Below are positions 56,234-64,000 of a DNA stretch of 64,000 nucleotides, piece by piece (within the stretch, counting starts at the first letter, position 1; every line of letters starts with the position of its first letter). Position numbers and translations under genes: made by a program. The DNA comes from Beggiatoa leptomitoformis (lineage in GTDB: Bacteria; Pseudomonadota; Gammaproteobacteria; Beggiatoales; Beggiatoaceae), in the NCBI RefSeq assembly GCF_001305575.3, contig NZ_CP012373.2:1488001-1552000 (forward strand), read 5' to 3'. Below the pieces are notes generated by a model, which was not told where the DNA came from, did no database searches, and saw nothing but the letters and a program-made list of their open reading frames with translations.

Positions 56234-57013
56234 TTAATATTGAACTGTGACGGAATCACCTGTGTGCAAATGGCACTGCTGTTGTGCTGATTGGCAATAA
56301 ACAGATAATTCTAACATACCATCACTGTTAATCAGGGCTAATAACTGTGTATTTTCCCCTTCTGCGTAGTGGTTTAGAAGTGGAAATAGTTGTTCTTGAC
56401 AACTGACTTGGCGCGTACCTGCGGGCAAGCTTGCTAAATCTTCCGCGCTGATATTGGTTAGCGCGTTGCCAAAACGGTCAAATAAGATGATTTTGCCTAA
56501 TAATTGATGGGCAACACGTTGTGGTCGGCTTTTGAGTAGTTCTGTAATCGCATGTGTTTTAATACCTAATTTGTCTAAGGTAACGCCATTCGCTAAACAG
56601 GCAGCGGCTGGTGCAAATAATGCCAGTCCATCAAAACTGCGGTGTGCTTGCCACCATGCCGTTTTACGGTGTAGTTGGTAAATCGTTTCAGGGGGGTAAC
56701 GGTTAACTAATTCGGTGAAAATGCCGTTATCGGGTGCAACAAACCATTGATTTAATGCTCTTAATAACAGTGGTGGACGACTTGAACCAACACTGGGGTC
56801 AACAACAATAATATGGATTGTTTCGGGTGGGAAATGGGGCGCGCTACGTGTCAAACACCATGCTGCCTGATAAATATTTTGTGGTTCAATATCATGGCTA
56901 ATATCGACTAAACGGACAGTTGGACAGGCTTGTAATAAATAGCCCTTCATCGCGCCAACATAACCGTCTTGCGTACCAAAATCAGTAATTAGCGTAATTA
57001 ATGGGTTAAGCAT
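56234..57013 (-). CDS. SAM hydrolase (DUF62, SAM hydroxide adenosyltransferase)
   Basis: 259 residues from the ATG at 57013. The frame continues to 57097, but that extension runs through a repeat palindrome (57051-57083) and has no family match, so the internal start is preferred. Family motifs: LITDFGTQDGYVG (8-20), DISHDIEPQNI near 44, VVDPSVGSSR near 78, and APDNGIFTELV near 100. The family splits S-adenosylmethionine to adenosine and methionine; it is related to fluorinases and chlorinases but has no sign of halide use. Confidence 0.9.
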   Translation of the reverse strand: MLNPLITLITDFGTQDGYVGAMKGYLLQACPTVRLVDISHDIEPQNIYQAAWCLTRSAPHFPPETIHIIVVDPSVGSSRPPLLLRALNQWFVAPDNGIFTELVNRYPPETIYQLHRKTAWWQAHRSFDGLALFAPAAACLANGVTLDKLGIKTHAITELLKSRPQRVAHQLLGKIILFDRFGNALTNISAEDLASLPAGTRQVSCQEQLFPLLNHYAEGENTQLLALINSDGMLELSVYCQSAQQQCHLHTGDSVTVQY

Positions 57014-57050
57014 TGCGTGATAATTATCCTCGTGTGTTGAGTGCAGTAGA

Positions 57051-57160
57051 ATGGATATTGCTGTTTCAAGCGGTGTTATCCATCTTTTTATGAACAAAGT
57101 CTGGTTGAATCAGTGTCAGACAGGTTTTAACTGATACTATCACTTTAAACGATGTTATCC
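57051..57160. repeat. GGATAACACCGCTT palindromes, copies D and E
   Basis: Copy D (57051-57083): ATGGATATTGCTGTTT with CAAGCGGTGTTATCCAT, several mismatches on the left arm. Copy E (57133-57159): GATACTATC with GATGTTATC around ACTTTAAAC, followed by GTTGTTTTTT. Two degenerate copies about 50 bases apart, upstream of the SAM hydrolase gene. Confidence 0.5.
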
Positions 57161-57210
57161 GTTGTTTTTTGTGAGAAACTCAATAGTTACGTTGGCGTTA
57201 CCAAAAAATG

Positions 57211-57244
57211 AAGGACTGACAGTCTGAAAAACCTGTCAGTCCTT
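57211..57244 (-). terminator. Rho-independent terminator of the AhpD-like gene
   Basis: Perfect 12-bp stem AAGGACTGACAG (57211-57222) and CTGTCAGTCCTT (57233-57244). On the minus strand it starts 11 bases after the stop and is followed by CATTTTTTGG. Confidence 0.85.
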
Positions 57245-57254
57245 AACTATCGGT

Positions 57255-57788
57255 TTAGAAGTCGTTTTCTAGTTTAAATGTGTTAAATATCAAATCAGCA
57301 GCAACATTTCTTGAGCCATGCGTCACGGCTTCAAAAATATCCATTTCTGACCAGCCCAATTCCTGCAATTTTTGCACATCATCAGCAACAACTTGTAAAG
57401 GCGTTTTGACTGCCTTAAGAATAAACAATAATAAGGCTTTATCTTTCTCATCCAGTGGTGCTTGAGAAGGGGCTTTTTTTGTCATTGCCACTTGTTCAGG
57501 GGTGAAGCCATACACGCCAATTAATAAACCTGCATTAAAACCAATGCAATAAGCACATTCATTTTCTTGAGAAACTAACATTCTTACGACGGTTAATAAT
57601 TGCGGGCTTAAGCGTGGATGACGCATAAAATAACCGGTTTCTGCCCAAGCCAGCTCCAGCATCGTAGGGCTTGCGCTCCACATCTGCAACGCATTCGGCA
57701 CACGTCCCAATACTTTTTGAATATCCGCATAAATCTCGGCGGTTTTACCAGTTGCTTCTTCTGGGGATACGATGCTAACAAGTGGCAT
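57255..57788 (-). CDS. Carboxymuconolactone decarboxylase/AhpD-like protein
   Basis: 177 residues, all-helical AhpD-like fold. The redox pair Cys78/Cys81 is present in ENECAYC, but the histidine that normally follows at +4 from the second cysteine is Asn85 (CIGFN). That suggests a thiol peroxidase-like or altered role. Start 26 bases after the TetR stop; the two form an operon with a shared terminator. Confidence 0.88.
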   Translation of the reverse strand: MPLVSIVSPEEATGKTAEIYADIQKVLGRVPNALQMWSASPTMLELAWAETGYFMRHPRLSPQLLTVVRMLVSQENECAYCIGFNAGLLIGVYGFTPEQVAMTKKAPSQAPLDEKDKALLLFILKAVKTPLQVVADDVQKLQELGWSEMDIFEAVTHGSRNVAADLIFNTFKLENDF

Positions 57789-57814
57789 AACAACTCCTCG
57801 CTAAATGCCCTTTA

Positions 57815-58486
57815 TCATAAATGTAAAGGGACAGGGACTCGTGAAGGATAATTAAAAATCTGCCCATATAAATGCTCAGTTTGGACAGAACATTTTAAAC
57901 TGCGCACATACTCCATCAGTTGTTGAATGGAGGTTTGAAAGGTTTTTACTGACTGTAAACTTTTTGCTGTTCCTACACAACCTGTATAGGTGGCAACGAC
58001 AAACATTGCAATCGCATCAGGATTAACATCGTGTTTTAATTGCCCACATTGTTTTGCACTGCTCAAACTGGTTGCTATCACGCGCTGTAAACGCATCAGA
58101 ATCGACGTTAAATGAATGCGAAAAGTTTCATCTAACGGACTCATTTCTTGCATTAAATTGTTAAAAGGACAGCCTAATTTTGTCTGTTCCTCATCAAACT
58201 TTATAATGAGCTGTTGTAAAACTTGCAGTAATGTATCTATGGCATTATTGCTATTTTCCAATGGCAGACAAATATCATTTTCCAGTTGTTCACGAATGAC
58301 CTCATCGATAACAGCCAATCCTAATGCGTGCTTATTTGGGAAATGGTGGTACAACGCCCCTTTTGTTAGGCCTGTGTCCGCAAGGATATTATTAATACTG
58401 GCCGCCTGAAATCCACAACGATGAATTTCTTGAAATGCCGCAGTCAGGATTTTAGTCCGTGTAATATCAGGTTGCTTGGTTTTCAT
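57815..58486 (-). CDS. TetR family transcriptional regulator
   Basis: 223 residues. N-terminal helix-turn-helix about 12-58, with AAFQEIHRCGFQAASINNIL then GLTKGALYHHFPNKHAL, the standard TetR pattern; C-terminal ligand-binding domain resembles the TetR_C_6 type. It probably represses its own operon with the AhpD-like gene. A candidate operator lies at 58504-58520. Confidence 0.92.
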   Translation of the reverse strand: MKTKQPDITRTKILTAAFQEIHRCGFQAASINNILADTGLTKGALYHHFPNKHALGLAVIDEVIREQLENDICLPLENSNNAIDTLLQVLQQLIIKFDEEQTKLGCPFNNLMQEMSPLDETFRIHLTSILMRLQRVIATSLSSAKQCGQLKHDVNPDAIAMFVVATYTGCVGTAKSLQSVKTFQTSIQQLMEYVRSLKCSVQTEHLYGQIFNYPSRVPVPLHL

Positions 58487-58833
58487 AATGTGACCACCCG
58501 TTAATCATGTTAAGTATGATGTGTTATTCAACTGTGCGAGGAATTATTTTTTTCTCTTGTTAAATAGTGTAAGCGGGGAATAGCAACGAAAAAATTCGGG
58601 TGGATACGTAACATGACTTCGGTTTTTACGTAGGGATTGTTTCTTATAAAATGCTTTATTTATACATTAATTAGCTGATTTAAAACTTTTAAAATTCACC
58701 TCTCAGCATTTTCAAACCCGATTTAATTCTGGCTATGTATTCATGCTGTTTATATTTCCATTGTTAAAATAAACATTACCCATAAATTGGCTTATAATCG
58801 CTACATCATTCTATTTTGTCTTTTCAATAAATC
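58487..58833. promoter_or_regulatory. Divergent TetR/uvrA control region
   Basis: 347 bases. ATCAT (58504-58508) and ATGAT (58516-58520) form an interrupted palindrome 18 bases upstream of the TetR start, the expected site of an autoregulatory operator. TATAAT at 58793-58798, 36 bases before the uvrA ATG, is a good -10 box; the -35 is weak. No LexA-type CTG-N10-CAG palindrome was seen near uvrA. The middle is AT-rich with nothing else recognised. Confidence 0.45.
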
Positions 58834-61704
58834 ATGGATACCATTCGTTTACGGGGTGTACGCACCCACAATTTAAAAAATATTTCTTTAGAATTACCAC
58901 GCGATAAACTTATCGTCATTACAGGGCTTTCTGGTTCTGGTAAATCTTCGCTGGCGTTTGACACGATTTATGCGGAAGGACAACGACGTTATGTTGAATC
59001 CTTGTCTGCTTATGCTCGCCAGTTTTTATCCATGATGGAAAAACCTGAGCTAGAACATATTGAAGGTTTATCCCCTGCAATTTCTATTGAACAAAAATCC
59101 ACTTCGCACAATCCACGCTCAACCGTCGGTACAGTGACGGAAATCTATGATTATTTACGATTATTATTCGCGCGTGTGGGTGATCCTCGTTGTCCTACTC
59201 ACCACACAAGCCTAATCGCACAAACGATTAGCCAAATGGTTGACCAATTATTAGCCTTGCCACAAGGTAGCGCGTTAATGCTACTTGCGCCGATTGTTAA
59301 AGAACGCAAAGGTGAACACGTCCATATTTTTTCTGAACTACAAGCCCAAGGTTATATCCGCGCCCGTGTCAATGGTGAAATTATTGAGTTAGACAATCCG
59401 CCTACTTTAGAATTACATAAAAAACATACAATTGATGCCGTTATTGACCGCTTTAAAATTCGGGAAGATATGCGTTTACGCTTAGCGGAATCGCTAGAAA
59501 CAGCATTAAAATTAGGCAATGGACGGGTAGAAATTCATTTTATGGATAAACCCGAACAAGCACCGTTATTGTTTTCCGATAAATTTGCCTGTCCTATTTG
59601 TGGTTATAGCATTAGTGAGCTAGAACCGCGTTTATTTTCCTTTAATAATCCTGTTGGTGCATGTCCTGAATGCGATGGCTTAGGAATTAAACAATATTTT
59701 GACCCTGCAAAAGTGGTAAGCCAAGCACATTTAAGCCTTAAAGACGGTGCAATTGCGGGTTGGGATAATCGCAATGCTTTTTATTTTCAAATGCTCACAG
59801 CGGTTGCCCAACATTACCAATTCAAGCTGGATACGCCTTTTAACCTGTTGACTGACAAACAACGCCACTTAATTTTATATGGCACAGGAGAAACGGCGAT
59901 TAATCTGGTTTATCAAAGTGATAAAGGAACAACCTTTGCCCGTAAAAAACCCTTTGAAGGTATCTTAAATAATTTAGAACGTCGTTATCGAGAAACCGAT
60001 TCAAACGCTGTTCGTGAAGAGATGAATAAATATATCAGTAAACGGGATTGTCCCGTTTGTCACGGTTCACGTTTGTGCGAAGCGGCGCGAAATGTCTTTG
60101 TCGCAGATAAAACACTTCCTGAATTAACCACATTACCCATTAATCGCGCACAAGATTTTTTTCAACACTTACAACTAAGTGGGCAACAGGGCGAAATTGC
60201 TGACAAAATTCTGAAAGAAGTTGCGGAACGCTTACAATTTTTAATCAATGTCGGTTTAGACTACTTAAGCCTAGACCGCAGCGCGGATACCCTTTCTGGT
60301 GGAGAAGCGCAACGCATCCGCCTTGCCAGTCAAATCGGTGCGGGGTTAGTTGGTGTGATGTACATTTTAGATGAGCCTTCTATCGGACTGCATCAACGTG
60401 ATAATCAACGCCTACTTGATACACTGATACGCTTGCGCGACTTAGGCAACACCGTCATTGTAGTAGAACATGATGAAGACGCGATACGCGCCGCTGACCA
60501 TGTTGTTGACATGGGGCCGGGGGCCGGGGTACACGGCGGATATGTTGTTGCACAAGGCACGCCACAAGAAATCACTCAAGCCGTTGATTCTTTAACAGGT
60601 CAATACTTATCAGGACAACGCAATATTCCCATTCCCAGCCAACGCCAAACGATAGACAAGCAAAAAATCATTCGACTAACGGGTGCAAAAGGCAATAATC
60701 TAAAAAACGTCACGATAGAAGTGCCTATCGGTTTAATGACCTGTATCACAGGTGTCTCAGGCTCTGGCAAATCAACCTTAATCAACGACACCTTATACCC
60801 ATTGACCGCGCAACGGTTAAACAATGCCAATGTAGAACCCGCCGAGTATGCAACGATAACAGGCTTAGAACACATCGATAAAGTTATCGACATAGACCAA
60901 AGCCCTATTGGACGCACCCCTCGTTCAAACCCCGCAACATACACAGGGATTTTCACAACTATTCGAGAATTATTCGCTGCTACACCAGAATCGCGCTCAC
61001 GCGGTTATCAAGCAGGACGTTTTAGCTTTAACGTTAAAGGCGGTCGGTGCGAAGCCTGCCAAGGTGATGGGGTTATCAAAGTAGAAATGCATTTTTTACC
61101 TGATATTTACGTAACCTGTGATGTATGCAAAAGTAAACGCTACAATCGTGAAACCTTAGATATTCATTACAAAGGTAAAACCATTGACGATGTACTGAAT
61201 ATAACAGTAGAAGATGCGCTAGATTTTTTCTCTGCCGTGCCAATGTTAGCGCGTAAACTACAAACCTTGATGGATGTTGGCTTATCCTATATTCGTTTAG
61301 GACAAAATGCGGTCACTTTATCGGGTGGTGAGGCGCAACGAGTGAAATTAGCAAAAGAATTATCCAAACGCGATACAGGCAAAACTTTATATTTACTGGA
61401 CGAACCGACCACAGGCTTACATTTTCACGACATCGCCCAACTCTTAACCGTCCTTCACCGTTTGCGCGAACACGGCAACACGATTGTTATTATTGAACAC
61501 AATTTAGACGTGATAAAAACCGCTGATTGGATTATTGATTTAGGCCCTGAAGGCGGAGATAAAGGCGGAGAAATCATTGCAACAGGCACACCCGAAGACA
61601 TCGCCAGCCAAGCACATTCTTACACAGGACAATTTTTGCGTTCGTTGCTAGGCGTACAAATAAAAAAATCACCCGAGAAAAAAACGAGACAGCGGAAAAA
61701 ATAG
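58834..61704 (+). CDS. uvrA: Excinuclease ABC subunit A
   Basis: Damage-recognition ATPase of nucleotide excision repair. It has 956 residues, usual. First Walker A GLSGSGKS (31-38), second GVSGSGKS near 640; two LSGGEAQR signatures; zinc modules with CPICGYS and CPEC near 253-280, [10 protein letters not shown] near 408, and CEACQGDG with CDVC near 740-767. ATG 58834 opens directly on the canonical [16 protein letters not shown] type start. Basic tail at the end. Confidence 0.98.
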   Translation: MDTIRLRGVRTHNLKNISLELPRDKLIVITGLSGSGKSSLAFDTIYAEGQRRYVESLSAYARQFLSMMEKPELEHIEGLSPAISIEQKSTSHNPRSTVGTVTEIYDYLRLLFARVGDPRCPTHHTSLIAQTISQMVDQLLALPQGSALMLLAPIVKERKGEHVHIFSELQAQGYIRARVNGEIIELDNPPTLELHKKHTIDAVIDRFKIREDMRLRLAESLETALKLGNGRVEIHFMDKPEQAPLLFSDKFACPICGYSISELEPRLFSFNNPVGACPECDGLGIKQYFDPAKVVSQAHLSLKDGAIAGWDNRNAFYFQMLTAVAQHYQFKLDTPFNLLTDKQRHLILYGTGETAINLVYQSDKGTTFARKKPFEGILNNLERRYRETDSNAVREEMNKYISKRDCPVCHGSRLCEAARNVFVADKTLPELTTLPINRAQDFFQHLQLSGQQGEIADKILKEVAERLQFLINVGLDYLSLDRSADTLSGGEAQRIRLASQIGAGLVGVMYILDEPSIGLHQRDNQRLLDTLIRLRDLGNTVIVVEHDEDAIRAADHVVDMGPGAGVHGGYVVAQGTPQEITQAVDSLTGQYLSGQRNIPIPSQRQTIDKQKIIRLTGAKGNNLKNVTIEVPIGLMTCITGVSGSGKSTLINDTLYPLTAQRLNNANVEPAEYATITGLEHIDKVIDIDQSPIGRTPRSNPATYTGIFTTIRELFAATPESRSRGYQAGRFSFNVKGGRCEACQGDGVIKVEMHFLPDIYVTCDVCKSKRYNRETLDIHYKGKTIDDVLNITVEDALDFFSAVPMLARKLQTLMDVGLSYIRLGQNAVTLSGGEAQRVKLAKELSKRDTGKTLYLLDEPTTGLHFHDIAQLLTVLHRLREHGNTIVIIEHNLDVIKTADWIIDLGPEGGDKGGEIIATGTPEDIASQAHSYTGQFLRSLLGVQIKKSPEKKTRQRKK

Positions 61705-61710
61705 CAAGCA

Positions 61711-61728
61711 GGGCGAATTTATTCGCCC
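61711..61728 (+). terminator. Hairpin after uvrA (GCGAATAAAT family)
   Basis: Perfect 8-bp stem GGGCGAAT and ATTCGCCC with a TT loop, 6 bases past the uvrA stop. T-run absent (CCTAATCC follows), so a 3'-end structure or weak terminator. Confidence 0.6.
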
Positions 61729-61825
61729 CTAATCCATTTCTTGCATAGCACAAAAAATTAACTTTAAATAAATTAAATAATTAAACAAGAGAATCTTGCT
61801 ATTTTACCCCTATTAAACCGCACAA

Positions 61826-61858
61826 CTGATTCTATATTACAGTGAAAATCTGTATAAT
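61826..61858 (+). promoter_or_regulatory. Candidate ruvB promoter with a near-LexA palindrome
   Basis: TATAAT at 61853-61858 lies 45 bases before the GTG start. CTGATTCTATATTACAG at 61826-61842 covers the -35 region and resembles a LexA box, but its CTG and CAG are 11 bases apart where the gammaproteobacterial box has 10, so SOS control is only a possibility. Confidence 0.35.
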
Positions 61859-61903
61859 AAACCGTTGCATTTTCCCGTCACCAAGACTATCTAAATCATC
61901 CCC

Positions 61904-62974
61904 GTGAGTATTGAAACTGACCGTATTATTAGCCCCCTCAGTAGCACTGACGACCGCGCTGTTGACAAAGCCATTCGCCCGCAACGTCTTGCTGATTATA
62001 CAGGTCAACCTCGAGTGCGTGAGCAAATGGAAATCTTTATTCCTGCTGCAAAAGCACGCGGTGAAGCCTTAGACCACGTCCTCATTTTTGGCCCGCCCGG
62101 ACTTGGCAAAACCACCTTGTCACACATTATTGCCAATGAAATGGGTGTCAATCTGCGCCAAACGTCAGGACCTGTATTAGAAAAAGCGGGAGATTTAGCC
62201 GCATTACTGACTAATCTCGAACCCAACGATGTCTTATTTATTGATGAAATTCATCGTTTAAGTCCTGTTGTGGAAGAAATTTTATATCCTGCGATGGAAG
62301 ATTTTCAGCTAGATATTATTATTGGCGAAGGCCCTTCAGCCCGCTCGATTAAATTAGACTTGCCCCCGTTTACCCTTATCGGTGCGACAACACGAGCAGG
62401 TTTACTAACCTCACCGTTGCGCGACCGTTTTGGCATTAGCCAACGCCTAGAGTTTTACAATAACGTTGATTTAGCTGCGATAGTAACCCGTGCAGCACAT
62501 ATTTTAAACGTTACGATTGATGATGCTGGCGCGATGGAAATCGCTAAGCGCGCCCGTGGAACTCCCCGCATCGCCAACCGTTTATTACGTCGCGTGCGTG
62601 ATTACGTGCAAGTAAAAGCCGATGGCAAAATTAACCAAGCTGTCGCCTATAAAGCACTCGATTTACTCAATGTAGATATTTATGGTTTAGACATGATGGA
62701 TCGAAAATTGCTCCTTTCCATCATGCAAAAATTCGATGGCGGTCCTGTAGGCGTTGACACCCTTGCAGCAGCAATTGGTGACGAACGCGGAACGGTTGAA
62801 GAAGTCATTGAACCTTATTTATTGCAACAAGGATTTATTATGCGCACGCCACGTGGGCGCGTTGTAACCCGTTTAACATGGCAACATTTTGGGCTAACAC
62901 CACAAAACCCTATCGCACTGGATTTAATTGATAACAGTGCTGATTCCTCTCAACTCAAGACGAATACGCCTTGA
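61904..62974 (+). CDS. ruvB: Holliday junction branch migration ATPase RuvB
   Basis: 356 residues, hexameric AAA+ motor. Walker A GPPGLGKT (63-70), Walker [10 protein letters not shown] near 110, GATTRAGLL sensor near 162, the arginine finger region and the C-terminal winged helix with DNA contacts. Start is GTG at 61904. ruvA and ruvC, usually upstream, are absent; uvrA precedes instead. ybgC follows after 14 bases, as in the conserved ruv-tol arrangement. Confidence 0.97.
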   Translation: MSIETDRIISPLSSTDDRAVDKAIRPQRLADYTGQPRVREQMEIFIPAAKARGEALDHVLIFGPPGLGKTTLSHIIANEMGVNLRQTSGPVLEKAGDLAALLTNLEPNDVLFIDEIHRLSPVVEEILYPAMEDFQLDIIIGEGPSARSIKLDLPPFTLIGATTRAGLLTSPLRDRFGISQRLEFYNNVDLAAIVTRAAHILNVTIDDAGAMEIAKRARGTPRIANRLLRRVRDYVQVKADGKINQAVAYKALDLLNVDIYGLDMMDRKLLLSIMQKFDGGPVGVDTLAAAIGDERGTVEEVIEPYLLQQGFIMRTPRGRVVTRLTWQHFGLTPQNPIALDLIDNSADSSQLKTNTP

Positions 62975-62988
62975 TTCACTGAATATTT

Positions 62989-63396
62989 ATGTCTAGTGAC
63001 TTTCACTTTTCCTTACGGGTTTATTACGAGGATACCGACCTTGCAGGTATCGTCTATTACGCTAATTACTTGAAATTTATGGAGCGCGCCCGTACTGAAT
63101 GGTTACGCACCGCAGGGTTTGAACAAAGCGAATTAAAAACACAACAGCAAATGGTTTTTGCAGTACGTCAATTAACCATTGATTATTTAAAACCCGCCGT
63201 TTTTGATGATTGGTTGACCGTAAGCGTGCAATTAGCGAAATGTGGTAAAGCCAGCTTAGTGCTGACACAAACTATTATGCGTAATAATGAGTTACTCTGT
63301 ACTGCAACCGTAAAATTAGCCTGTGTACATAGTATTACTTTACGTCCTTGTCCCTTTCCTATTCCTTTACTCGAAGAGTTGCAAAAGCATGGCTGA
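62989..63396 (+). CDS. ybgC: Tol-Pal-associated acyl-CoA thioesterase YbgC
   Basis: 135 residues, hot-dog fold. Catalytic aspartate in YYEDTDLAGIVYYANYLKF (residues 12-30); homologues hydrolyse short- and long-chain acyl thioesters at the membrane. First gene of the tol-pal cluster; its 3' end overlaps the tolQ start by 8 bases, implying coupled translation. Confidence 0.95.
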   Translation: MSSDFHFSLRVYYEDTDLAGIVYYANYLKFMERARTEWLRTAGFEQSELKTQQQMVFAVRQLTIDYLKPAVFDDWLTVSVQLAKCGKASLVLTQTIMRNNELLCTATVKLACVHSITLRPCPFPIPLLEELQKHG

Positions 63397-64000
63397 CTTA
63401 TCGATTTTAAATTTAGTATTACAAGCCAGTTTATTGGTTCAACTGGTTATGGCATTATTGTTACTAACCTCTTTATATTCTTGGACATTAATTCTGGGTA
63501 AAGCACGGCAATTAAGCACATACCGCCGATTAGCAAATGAATTTGAAGATAATTTTTGGCGTGAAAAAGACTATGTCAGCTTATACAACCGTGTCACCAG
63601 TAGCCAAACACCCGCAGAAGGGATGGCGAGCATTTTTGTGTATGGCTATCGGGAATTTTTCCGTTTACGTAAACAACCTGCGATTACGCCAAGTGCGTTA
63701 GTAGAAGGTTCAGAGCGTGCTATGCGTGTTGCGATAAATAAAGAAGCCGATAACTTGGATGCCTATTTAACCCCACTAGCCACCATTGGTTCTGTAAGCC
63801 CTTATATTGGTTTATTTGGAACAGTTTGGGGCATTATGCACTCTTTTCATGCTTTAGGCGGTATGGAACAAGTGACACTTGCCATGGTTGCTCCCGGTAT
63901 TTCTGAAGCTCTGATTGCAACAGCCACAGGTTTATTTGCGGCTATTCCTGCCGTTATGGCATATAACCATTATGCAAATGAAGTTGACCGCTTAAATAAT
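63389..64000 (+). CDS. tolQ: TolQ, proton-channel subunit of the Tol-Pal system (3' end outside window)
   Basis: The frame is open from ATG 63389 to the window end, giving 204 residues of about 225-230. With TolR it forms the proton-driven motor that energises TolA for outer-membrane constriction at division. First membrane helix about 18-38; the MotA/TolQ/ExbB domain follows, with the second helix around LATIGSVSPYIGLFGTVWG (about 131-149) and the third around ALIATATGLFAAIPAVMAY (about 172-190). The order ybgC-tolQ is conserved in gammaproteobacteria. Confidence 0.96.
   Translation, partial: MADLSILNLVLQASLLVQLVMALLLLTSLYSWTLILGKARQLSTYRRLANEFEDNFWREKDYVSLYNRVTSSQTPAEGMASIFVYGYREFFRLRKQPAITPSALVEGSERAMRVAINKEADNLDAYLTPLATIGSVSPYIGLFGTVWGIMHSFHALGGMEQVTLAMVAPGISEALIATATGLFAAIPAVMAYNHYANEVDRLNN

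Noticed and set aside
57014-57097. Upstream extension of the SAM hydrolase frame
   Set aside because: The extension runs through a repeat palindrome, and the family begins at the ATG at 57013.
61826-61842. LexA box for ruvB
   Set aside because: Spacer is 11 bases rather than 10; kept only as a possibility in the promoter entry.

Overview
The window reads as an AT-rich gammaproteobacterial chromosome (roughly 40% G+C by eye). Protein styles and gene orders, namely the leuD-leuB-asd-fimV-truA order, ruvB-ybgC-tolQ, and many hybrid sensor kinases with short degenerate palindromes between genes, suggest the Thiotrichales/Beggiatoa group of sulfur-oxidising filaments. That assignment is inference; no rRNA or tRNA gene is visible to confirm it.

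Layout. 1-1000: 3' part of a phage-type tyrosine recombinase, probably the edge of an integrated element. 1090-10432: a conserved minus-strand block, tyrS-leuD-leuB-asd-fimV-truA, whose fimV carries a long 69-bp tandem repeat and a GC-rich structured 5' leader. 10700-17235: a mini tail-collar protein, a small unknown, purT, typA, pcm, a class III sirtuin and a J-domain protein. 17496-23625: two paralogous hybrid histidine kinases enclosing an acetyltransferase gene and an anSME-type radical SAM/SPASM gene. 23885-28565: ybaK, an MsbA-like ABC exporter, lemA, tatD, tcdA. 28705-34335: a kinase/receiver/class III cyclase fusion and a cache-type sensor kinase. 34587-41896: an isocitrate-lyase-family enzyme, a HindVP-like type II restriction-modification pair, bioF, aguA, a methionine-rich coiled-coil membrane protein and a retropepsin-like protease. 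41913-52372: glcD, dedA-cbbQ, an ABC-F ATPase, a CX5R phosphatase, fxsA, a methyltransferase and an aldehyde dehydrogenase. 52467-58486: GNAT, a receiver-kinase, adk, a VC0807-type membrane protein, a SAM hydrolase, an AhpD-like protein and its TetR regulator. 58834-64000: uvrA, ruvB, ybgC and the 5' part of tolQ.

Working together. Most genes are housekeeping (leucine, diaminopimelate/threonine, biotin and purine synthesis, repair, Tol envelope system). The accessory character lies in signalling (five sensor kinases, one making a cyclic nucleotide), in the restriction-modification pair and in three dispersed families of short palindromes at gene ends. No CRISPR array, transposase or rRNA/tRNA gene was seen. 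The best candidates for something undescribed are the fimV leader RNA (about 5724-5864), the methionine-heptad membrane protein (40433-41026), and the kinase/anSME/acetyltransferase neighbourhood. None of these is proven to be a new system.
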